A DNA stretch of 64,000 bases from Siderastrea radians (lineage: Eukaryota > Cnidaria > Anthozoa > Scleractinia > Rhizangiidae): contig OZ024892.1 in assembly GCA_964017195.1 (NCBI GenBank), positions 12,534,071 to 12,598,070 of the forward strand. Reading direction: 5' to 3'. Position 1 is the first letter of the stretch. Every line of letters begins with the position of its first letter. Shown here piece by piece: positions 49,406-60,900 of this stretch. The position numbers and the translations under genes were made by a program. The notes below the pieces were generated by a model. It ran no database searches and was not told the DNA's origin. It saw only the letters and a list, made by a program, of their open reading frames with translations.

Positions 49406-51820
49406 TATATGGCAATTCGCCAATCACAGCGGAGATAAATAACCCAATGAACCAATCAGAATCTGATACAAACATGTAACCAGTGCCAGGCGCAGGAAGA
49501 CAAACGAAGTTAACCCGAAGAGACCCTAAGACCCCTGCAGGTTCCAAAACTCATCGTGATCTTCTGAGGAGAACCGAAGACTTTAGGATTGCCGAAGTTC
49601 AAACGAAGACTTCCGAAAATTGCCGACGTTCAGGCGAAGACTTACGAAGTTTGGTGAAGTAAAGAGGTTTGACTCCGACTTGTTTTTAAATACTTGCTTT
49701 AGACTTTTCGGCCAGGGGGGGGAAAGCAACTTCCCATACATTCTCTTAAATGAAATCCAAACGATGTTCTCACAACTTGCAAAGCAATCTGTGAGGTTCT
49801 AGTCAGCGGATATGCCTCCTACGCGTGCGCAGATGTTGCATGCTCCAACGGAACTTGAACGCTGAAGGGAAAAAAGTTATGGCGGCCAAAGGCGGCGGAT
49901 TCGGTTTTGTCCCTTCGTTTAGGTAATTGACGAATTGATCGTATTTTAAACTTTTATCATATTTTCGTGCATTTTGCTTCTTATGAAGGCAAAAGTTTAC
50001 TCTCGAAGTTTTTTAGTCGCAAAGTAGAACAGTAGCGCTTCGCTCAATCCAGTCTGTGCTGATCGACTGTATAGAATCAGATAGAATTTTCTGAAGCTGG
50101 GTTAAAAACTGGGATCGGGTTCAAAGTACTGAACTGTGAAATGATCTTGTTAACACATAACTGGATTATTGATAATAAAGTCCTATTCTGTGCGTAGCTA
50201 TTGTTTCCATGCATTAGTTAAATAGCTGTTTTGATTGAATTTATTTCCATCGATGTTTTACGGCACATTTCCCGTTGCAATTTATTTAGACCACGCTGGA
50301 GGAAAACATGCAAACCGAGTACATGCAGCCATAACTGTCTCATCTCATGCTATCAATTCGTTACAGAATGAGATGTCAAAAGAAACATTGACAGTATTTT
50401 TATTTATCACATGCATCAGTTCAGCGATAGACAAAGACCAAAATTACGTTGCGGAGTAAAAGAAATAAAATCCTGAATAGTTCAAGCGCTTTCTCTCGGT
50501 GAGAAGTTTATTTACGTTGAATTATCTAATTCTAGCATTCAACTTTGAAACGTTTCTCGCAAACCTGGTCTCCAAGTATAAACAAGCGAAACGTGACTGC
50601 CGTACAGCTCGCAGCTGATCCACTCGCCACTGCAACAAACAAGAGAGTGCGAAAACACAAGCGTCTTCATCGATGTCGCTTCCATCGAATATTCTCTTGT
50701 ACGAAACTGACAGTAAGTTCCATGAGAGATTAGCCGCTCACCGCTTACTTTCCCCCGACAAAATACACAAAACTTTTGCAAACTATTTCGAGTAAGTTTA
50801 TCGTCGATCAGAAATATTTATTATGACGAACACTGCCGTCCACGTTTTGACTGGACCGCTTTGCAAGTTGTGAGAACATCGTTTCTCGGTCCCAGGCCTC
50901 ACTTCTATCCCCCCCCCTGCTTTTCGGCTAACGCTTAAGCCTTCATCAGATTGATAAATGATTTAAATGTCTTAAGCAAGTATTTGAAAACAAGTCAGAG
51001 TCAAACTTTATACTTCACTATGTCAACTCCTGACTATAATTACTCAACTTCCGAAGTTTGTTGGATGTTTTCAAAGGTTTTGGAAGGTTGTTCTTCCAGG
51101 CTTCCAGCTCTGTTAATAAAAACTGTATGACTACTTGTATTGTAAGTAGGTAACAATATAATCCCCTGCAATTTTGAATGAAGAAACATCGCACTCACAC
51201 CGCACTCTTTGAAAACTTGAAAGTTTTACCTATTCTTGCTTATTCCAGAATCCTTACAAAATTATGTGATTAGCTAGTAAATTCAAATACTATTAAATTA
51301 TTGCCCTCTAAAGAAAGTTTAATAACTAAATTTAACCTTTGGTAAAGTCAATTTTATAAAGGTATGAAATTCACTGTATGGTGTAAAACAATTAAACCGG
51401 GTACCAAGGAAATGTTACTACTTGATCTGACTTAGTAAGTCTGTTAATCTCTAAACACGTAAACTCTAATTGACAAGCTAAAATGTAAACTCGGGGTTTC
51501 TATGAAAGTCGTTACAAACCGAGAGCATAACCTATTGACCGAAGTATTCAGCACTGATGGCGAATAACTTTGTTGCTAGTTTTGTTTTAAGATTTCTGTA
51601 ATAATGCAAGCCCACCCAGGTGATTTATCGAAAATTAGGGCATCGCTGCACAGCCAATAAAATTGCAATTTTCGCCGGCCATTTGTGAGTCACTGGGTCA
51701 TGCTGAAATTATTTATTGCCAGAAGCATTGCTTTGACCTGCGACCAACTAAAAAGCCCCCTTTCAGCAATTCTTAAAGGCCCATGTAGGAGCTCCTCTGG
51801 TTGGTTCTCACGCGCTTGGT
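49406..51820. other. non-coding between helicase relic and Dicer 3' end
   Basis: No gene supported. Contains GAAGAC-rich short repeats (49495-49650). A GTTTGACTC.GACTTGTTTTTAAATACTTGC motif at 49667 recurs inverted at about 50975-51008 and direct near 59099, marking a dispersed repeat. Confidence 0.45.
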
Positions 51821-51992
51821 TCACTCATGCACTGGGCTTGTTCCATGCGATGTGCTTCTTTCCAGCGCCTGCACTGCCCGCTTGGCAGCGGTTAACTTGG
51901 CAATCTTAGAGTTGTTACCCTTACCAACAAACTCTCCCCAGTACACTCGCAGAGTACGTTCGATTTTTCCGTCGGGTAGCGTTTTTGCTTCA
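51821..51992 (-). CDS. Dicer: Dicer last exon: dsRNA-binding domain end
   Basis: Encodes [16 protein letters not shown] and [16 protein letters not shown], the C-terminal dsRBD helix, then a stop at 51821-51823. Confidence 0.88.
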
Positions 51993-54900
51993 CTATGAAT
52001 ACAAGAAAACAAAACGAAACTAAATTAGTACGTGCTCTTATGGTATTTTCAAACTGTTCATCCTTCACACTAAGATGATGTTAGGTGTTAGGAAATTTAG
52101 GCGGCGTGAACTTTGATGCTGCGTACGTTCAGTGTTTTATTCGAAACCAGGGGTCCTCTATCTCTATTCTCTTTATGGGCGTAATTTTCCTTCTCGTCAT
52201 GGATAGGAAATCACTTGTTTGGAGTCTGTGGCTTGAACTGATGACGTAAAAAGAGACCATCTGGGAAGTCAACGATCTCATTGCTTAAGGTTCGTTTCGG
52301 TAAGAAGGCGTATTAGTTCGATAGTGGGCTCTAATAATGTGTTCTGTGCTGAGACGAGAAAGTCTACTCCATTTTACAACCAGAATACTTACAAAGACAA
52401 CAGTTGTGGTAATGTCTAGCATCCTGCCCAGGGTGAGTAGTCAACTAGTTCACGGAAGTACTCAAAATAATTAAAGTGAAACTGGAATGACACAGCAATT
52501 GCGATATTCACATACCTGAAGTCGCAGTTGCTGTCCAACTCGTGCACATGTCTGATAGGATTGAACGGGATGTTCACAGAATAGTGATCTAAAAGGAAAA
52601 AAGTCGTTTTTGTCAGCATACGGTAAATATTTGTCCAAAATGTCTCTTAGATTGTATCATGTTTATCTCATCTAGATGTTCACTCCCTGTTGTTAATTGT
52701 ATTTTCGAAACATATCCCCATCTCTGGGCCACTTCCCAATTCTACGAGAATAGTCGACAGTGCTATGTAAACGATCATGATGGGGATCGGAAACGTCCGC
52801 ACGACCCTCAGACAGTCTTCTCTGTACCAAGCTTAATGTCTTTAGCGTTTGCGTTTGTTTCATTTTCGTGATTCCTGCCAATCGTTTAAGGTTCGAGGAA
52901 ATTAAACTCGTAAAAATGAATCAACAGAACTGAGGAAATGTACAAAAATAAGGTTTTTGCTATGACAAGCATTTATGAACTGGAATTTTTGAACGGGAAG
53001 CTTTGCACTTTCCTCTTTATACGTAAGTGACTTATTGAACATCGAGAACATTTGATCATCAAATTCAGATTTTCTCGGCTCTAAACCTCGTGAAAACACG
53101 TGAAAGCGAAGAAGGTTTTGTACGTCCTTAGTGCATTGAGTGGTGACTTACCGATGTATGGTTTCATCATGCAGTAGTAAACTCCCCAGACCTTAGTCAA
53201 ATCCATACCGCTGTCCAAAAATACTGCACCAGCCACGGACTCAAAGATGTCACCCAGGACCTTGGGCGCCTCAATTCCTTCTTCATCTCGTTCAGATACG
53301 ATAATAAACGGGTCTGCAGTGACCTACAAATCAATGGCAAGTCAAGTCTGCTTTCATAGCATGAAACGACTTCGGTACGAAAATTTGGCTTTGATTCGAG
53401 CCATGCGCGTCTATCTTTGGCATCAAAGGAGTTAGAGCACCTTTAGTATTGCCTTTGACGAAATTCAATTCAATTTGATTTTATTTAAACACGGTAAAAT
53501 TCATCAGGATTACATAACAATAAAGAATAAAATATCCTAGACATCTCAAACATTACAATGCTGACTAAACCTGTTTTCCATGAATGCCGTGTCTCAAAAA
53601 ATAAAAATGAAGATTAATTAATCGCTTAAATTGACGTAAGCGATTTTGTCTCCCTAAGATTACAGGGCAGGCTGTTCCAGAGAGTTGTGCCGCTATAACT
53701 AAAGCTATTTTTCAAGTAATTAGTTCGAGGGAAAGGGACAACTAGTTTCTTTGCAGAGTCCCTTAAGGAATAGGGCGTTCCATCACGACACAAATGCGAT
53801 ACGCACCACAGGTTTTCTTTTACTTTTGGCAACACCACACAAACGTCGACTAAACAACGAAGTCACTCTAGTCGTGCAGAATCCAGATGTTCGAAAACTC
53901 CCGTGATGTTCCCAAACAAGGAATAGAGGGCTTTTGGTCACACAAGTCATACAAGCATTTAGCTTACTCTTGTAACACAATTGCGCGTTTAAGTCACGTG
54001 AGTCACACTAATGTTTGCATGACTCGCAAAACTGTAAGGTTCTACAGAGAGTGCGTTCAAGTCACGCACGCAGGCAATGCAAAGGTTACCTTCACTCAAG
54101 AAATGTTCCTATCTAAAAGTGGAAGCGCGTTTAAGTCAAATAATTGATGCAAATGATTGCGTGACTTGTGTAACTATCCCGCAAGGGTCAAAGATATTTC
54201 AAAAAGTCTTTAGCGAGGAAGACACAGGAGTACCACCTACCGGATTAGAGCGATTCTGATTCCGCTCCTCGTTCTCATCCTCCACTCTGGTGATAAAATT
54301 CTCGATGGTTTTAAACCACCGCGGTGACATCTGTTTCAAATACTTGTTATACTTGTACTGCACAGCAATAGTTGCAAAGATGTTGTTATTTACCAAGGCC
54401 TGGCGGATGTCGGTCAGCTGCCCAGGAGACAATTTGGCGTGACGGAAGTACAAGTGTTGTGTGACCAGAAAATCCAACAAAGCATCTCCAAGGAACTCCA
54501 GTCTTTGATAACACGGCGTGACGCGGTTACCCTGATACGAGGCGTGTGTTAGAGCCTCTAGCAGATGCAATTTTGAACGAAAAGTGTAATGAATTGAATT
54601 TTTTTCAAAAGTTTCCAAGCCGGAAACCATGCGTGACACCATATCCTCATTACGGCGAGCTCCTGTCGAAGATTCTTGATAAGACCAAAATCGCGCGTAA
54701 CACCCCGTCTTGCTTTTCTTTCTTTCTTTTTTTATGTCGTCACCTTCCGGAAGAACCTTAAGACCAAGGAACTTCATGAGGCGGAGAGCGCCGACATACC
54801 CACAGGATATCAAATACGCTCCTATGAGGGCCTCAATGCTGTCGGCGACAGACTTATCAGCTATCACTTGAGTGTTGCACTTGGCTGTCTTGTCACCAGT

Positions 54901-57900
54901 ACCCTGAGCCCCATCAGCATCTTCGACTTCCATTTGCGTATCTTCAGGACCGGAAGCTACGTTATCGACTTCCATGGCTGTAACATCTGAGCCCGCGATA
55001 CTTTCCTGCGAGATACCGCTGAATTGGCATCCCGTGGGACACCACGTGTTACGCGCAAGTTGTGTGCTCTGTTGACACCCAGCTAAGGATTTCTTGGCAG
55101 CCGCACGGAACAGCGCCAGATTACTGATCTGCTTCACCTTGCGCTGGGTGAGTTTCCCCTCGTCCTTGTCTTTATAGGTGCAGAACAGGTGAAGTGACAC
55201 TGCCAGCTTCAGGAAAGCATCTCCGAGCATCTCAAGTCTCTCCAGGTTAAAGGCGTCCCCACTGTGGTTGGTGGTCAGGGCTTGAAGAACAAGGGCGGAG
55301 TCGGGAAGGCGAGTCTGACCTTGGCCACCACGAAATAGAGACCTCAGATCTGAAAACAGCCCTGGAAACTCCTCACCACCATGATCGTCATCATCATCGA
55401 CTTCCATGGCCTTTGCAGCAGCACTGCTCTTATCAGCACCAAGCAAACTCTTTTCATCATTGGCATCACCAGTACCAATCGGAGACAACTTGGATTCGTC
55501 TGTGTTGTGACGTTCTCCAGCGTCGTCGTCGTCGTCGTGATCGTCGCCGTCGTCATCAACTTCCATGGCCATCTCCGCAGCAGCACCAATCTTATCAGCG
55601 CGAAGCAAACTCTTTTCATCATTGGCATCATCAGCACCAATCGGAGGCAAATTGGATTCATCTGTGTTGTCACGTTCTCCAGCGATCATGCCCTTGAGAT
55701 CACCAACCAGCAGAAGAGCGTTCAGACGATACAGAATAGACGGCAGCAGCAAGGACACACTTAAAAGAGAGGCTTGAACAGGCACCATGTCACAGAACTC
55801 CGGAACAAGAAAAATAACATCATGCTTACTTTTGGATGACTGCTTTCTGTCCACCAAGAAATTGACTCTACCGGAAATGTCTTTCACTTCAATGAGAGGC
55901 TGATCCTTGAAAGTGACGGACTTTCCATAGTTCTGCCGGAAGTAGCCTTCGTACGTTTTGGCTTTGGATCTGTCAGGGAAGGGGGACAATGGAGTGACAT
56001 CATGACGTACCTTCACAACAGCAAACCTTTGTCGGGAATCCATGTAATTCTTTGTGACTACCATGTCCTCTCTAATGAGCTCATTTCTGCTAGACTGATC
56101 ACATGATCGTGCAAGGGAGGCTTCTAATCGCATAGCATCTTCCATGAGTTCACAGTCCACAAGGCGTCCTTCACCTCCCACTAAAACAACAAAATAACCA
56201 TCCGCACTGCCATCTTCATGCTTGGGCTTTAATTCCACGTGCTCGCGCAGAACGTGGCTGAACAAGAAGCAGTGGAACTTCTGAACAGTGCTCAAGTCGC
56301 GTCTGGTGAGCGTGGGATGCAGCGGTGACTTGTGACATTTCATGGATACCGTCACTTCTCCATAGTCGGGATACAGTTTGAATGGTCGCACCTGAAGATT
56401 GAACAAGTCAGCAAATAAGCGTTCTTGTTATACAAATAGGCAACACTCGAGGCTGGACTGTCTAATGCTAAAACAGCAGATAAATAACAGCACGTCTCAA
56501 TAGCTCTCACTGAATGGTCAGATCATCCATAAAAACTGGACCATCAAGCCAAACGGCCTCACAGGAAATCACTGCTCACATAATCGACAGACTCGAACGT
56601 TCGAACACCATATCAAACGGTATTCAAGAGTACTGCTCAGTAGCGCTAGCTTTTATATGAATGGTCACACTTCAGGATTTCATCCAGAGACTCAACAGTA
56701 AGAACCACCTTGCACAGCATAATAAACAGTACCACGGGAAAGTATTGATAAGTAGCTTCCATTGTAATGGCCACATTTAAGGACTTTATTCACAAACTCA
56801 AAAGGTTAAACTACCTTGTACAGTACGATAAACAGCACCACAGGAAAGTACAGCTTTTATTTTAAAGGTCACACTATAGGATTTCATCCACAGACTCCAA
56901 AGGTTGAACCACCTTGTACAGCACAATAAAGAACACTACAAGAAAGTACTACTCAGTAGCTTTCATTTCAATGGCCGCACTTTAGGATTTCGTCTACAGA
57001 CTCAAAAGTTAGAACCACCTTGTACAGCACAATAAACAGCATCTTAGCCACATTTTACCCCCAAAGGGCTCAGTGAACAATCAAGTACTAACCGCTGGAA
57101 TTGGGGCATTTGTCAACAAGCCAAACATGTGACAGGCACCGTCTGTGAAGAATGGCGCGCTAATACCAACATCCTGCCGGCTGGTGAGTTTGGTGATGCG
57201 TATGCTGATAGCCGTGAGGTACTGGGGCTGTCTATACTGCACCAAGCTGCCTATGAATGCCTCGGGGACCTACGAACGAATAGAGTATATTAACAAACAA
57301 TCTCTGTTTAGAGAGGTTTGTAATAAAAAGGCAAAAAAAGGCACCTCCCTCCCTCCCTCGTCCCTAAGGCCCCTCCCCTCCCCTCCCCTCAGAAAATTAC
57401 ACTTCTCGCCAAGCACTACAACCACAAAGCACTAATTAGAAACTGAAGCGAAAACAAGAAGCCAGGGCTACATTCCGTCTGACCCTCTTAGCCGGCGGGG
57501 GCCTTCGCACGAGGTCCTCATGCAAAGGCTCCCGCCGGCTCTGGGGACGAGAATGCCGGTGCTAAAGAAGAGAAAACATGAACCTGGTGCCCAGCGAAGA
57601 AAAACATGCCACTGGCGCCAAGGGCAAGAAAGCGTGCCAACGGTGCCAAGCTCGGGAAAACAGTCGACCGGTGCCAAACGCGGGAAAACATGGAAACTGG
57701 GTGTCTAGCGCCAAAAAACGCATCACTTTACCAGACCAAACACATGAATTTCGCTCTTCTTCGCAAGCGACTCAATGCACCCCTATTTTTGCCTATAGTT
57801 TCGCTTCTTTTGCTACGCTTTAGATTTCCACCGGTGAAAATTTTCTCTCATGTTTTGATTGCTTTGGTTAGGCTTCCTAAAATCCCGTCAGTCACTGGTA

Positions 57901-60900
57901 AAGCAGGTCTATAGGAAATACGAAACTGGTGAATATTGTTTTCTGTGCTCTCTGCTTGGCCAATAACACTCGAAATATCTTTCTTAAATCGCCAACTTAC
58001 AAGTACTTTCCCTTTTGCACAATGGAGTTTTTCTCCATTGAGTATTCTCTAAAGCAATGACGACCACGTCAGATATGTCAAAGACAATTGCAACGCCCAA
58101 CAGATTCTGGCAACATGTTATGAAACATCGAAATAGGTGAGTCACGCAGGAGCCGGGTTTTCAGTCGAGGCTGGCTCGTTACCTTCCTCTCATAGACTCT
58201 TTTTCGTTTCTTTGTTCCTGCTTTCTTTCTTTTCCCTCCATCGGGTTCAGTTTCATCTTCCTCTGAATCACTTTCTTCATCTGATAAACTGCGAACTGGC
58301 AACAAATCATCATCAAGCTCGCCAATCCTGTGAAGCTGTATGCAGGCATCAAGTGCAGCAGCCATCTTGGCGAGATTTTTCCGTGGCATAGGAGGACTCT
58401 GTTAAAATACAAGTTTAAGGTAAAAACAAACCCTCAAATTTAAAACTTTACTTAACTACAAAATGCAGAAGAAAACAGAGGTATTGAAAGATTTGGGCCG
58501 TGATATTAAAGTCAATCTTAAAATCTACTTATTGATGGTAAGGAAGCGTGCATATTTTATTTACAAACCCTCCACAAACCTTTTGTTTTAAAGTCCTAAA
58601 CTCGTACATAAAATTGCACTGTTTTCCAATCAGTTCAGTAAGAAATCAGAGCCAAGATCCACACTCGACTAAAGGACGCTTATAAAAAAATAGAGTTTTA
58701 ACCCTTCAAAGTCTCGGCTTTGTTCTTTACAAGCGTTCTTTAAAAACGTCTTTATTTTCCCTGTAAGCACTCTAAAGTTTCATCAAATAGATTTTTACAC
58801 AAAGATTAGAGTGGCAAATATCACAGAAAACTAAAACTGTTTCACAAAAGTTATGGTGTTAAGCGACAAACATACCCCAGCAGTCAGAGTAAAATACGTT
58901 GCACTCACAAGAACAGTTGTACGTAGTTGACAGTTAATCGGCATTTCCAGTTTACATCTGTAAACATCTCCAATTTCCTCGATCCTGTATACTGGCTTGG
59001 GCTGAGTGAACCTGTCCCCAGGCAACTTGGAACAATACCTGTGGACACAGAAACAAGGAGGTTTATGACATGTTTCACAACAATTGCTTTGATAGTAAGG
59101 TGAAAAGGCTTGACTCTGACCTTGTTTTTAGTTACTTGCTCAAGACGTTTCGGCTAGCGTAATGGCTCAAACGGATCGCGGATCTTAAGGTGGCTCGAAA
59201 GGGTTTTTAAATGTTATAAACCTTTTGAAATGAGGAAAGATTACAAGGAAGTATTTCTGAGCATGTGGGCAATCTATGAATATTTTGACAACTCTTTTGT
59301 CGGGCAATACTTTAAGGCTGGTTGTGACGTCATAGCCGTTACCATGACAACTCTAAAGGCCCAGTAAAAGAGCGCCCAAATTTCAGTTTACGCCAATTAT
59401 CCAAAAAACTAAGTGGGTGACCTACCTTTTTTGATGCATTTTTAGAAAACTCCCTAAATTCTTTAACTTCTCTGACGGTATGGCAAAAATTTATTCAGTA
59501 GAACTTAAGTTATATCGAAAAAGCCATTTTTAAATTACAAAAAATTCCCACTGAATAACTTTCTTCCAAAAGCTTCTATCTGAATTGGCACACTTAGTGT
59601 TACACGCATGCATAAAATCAGGATGGGTCACCGAGCAAAATTTCGAGATAAAAACAAATGTTTCGTGCAAGTTTTATTTCCGGTTTGCACGATTTTACGC
59701 GGCATTTAAGGTGATTCCGTCGAAAAAGAAGTTGTAATGAGAATTTGTTGAAACTTTGAACAGTTATTATTTTAACCTAGTACATTAAAAAAATAAAATA
59801 AAAAGGGGGGGTCACCGTGCCTGATTTCACACTACAGGGCTGTAGTATATAGGTACTTTGCTAGCTTTCGACAGCAATATTAAAAAACCTATCCTTGTAC
59901 CAAAGACACCCAACACTTTAACAAAGTTATTACTAGCAATGAAATATAAGCATTATTCTTATGGTGCAACAACCATATTACAGTAAAATGTCTTAAAATT
60001 GCCGTAAAAATGAAGCTAATGAAATTAAATGGGCAAATCGAGCGTCTGCACGGTTCCCGAGTGAAACGCCTAAAATCTGACTGTAACAGTGAATTAACCG
60101 GAATATTTCAAAATTGAATAATGAAAAATTCTTGAAATTTGAATATATCATGTAAATTCGTATTTTACTTAAATAGATGGAATAAAAAAGTGGGGTCACC
60201 GAGTTCGTTTAGGAGAAAACGACCATTTATTTCGCTGAACAGCTGCGCTTTCATAGAAAACCTATCAAGTTCCAGACGCGCGCGCGCTCGTGTGCGCGTA
60301 AATCACTCAAAAAATGATGTGCAGAAAGGATGCGCAATGCAATTGAATGGAATCACCTTAACTTCCGGCAGTTTGCGCGCACGACTTATTGAGGACGGTG
60401 CCTCCTATTGTTACTGCGCATCTCGGGATATTCGGGTTTCTTAAGGAATTTGCCCCCTATTACAACAATATTTTGCGCGGTTTATGACTATGTGGAAAAA
60501 GCAGATCTTAGCGAGGGCTATCAGAATCCTGAAAGAAAATAGGGGGTAACCACGCATTTTTCAGAGATAATTGAGCTTTAATTTTGAAAGAAATTGCCAT
60601 ACATTCTTTGTATTTTAACGCTTTTTTAGGTTTATGGTTGTTTAATTGTCTCTGAAAAATGCGTGGCTACCAACATTTTTCTTTTTGGATTCCAGCAGGT
60701 CTTGCTGAGATCTTCTTTTTCCCCATAGTCATAACCTTTGCAAAAACACATCTATATTAGGAGGCACCGTCCTTAATACAAATTTGGATTCACTCAGCTG
60801 ACGCATGCATTCTAGCGATGTCGTGTGCAGGCTACGCGCGCGCGGCTAAAAACACTTTTGATCTTTTGAGCCTCCTTAAGCGCGCGCTAGAGATTCGTGG

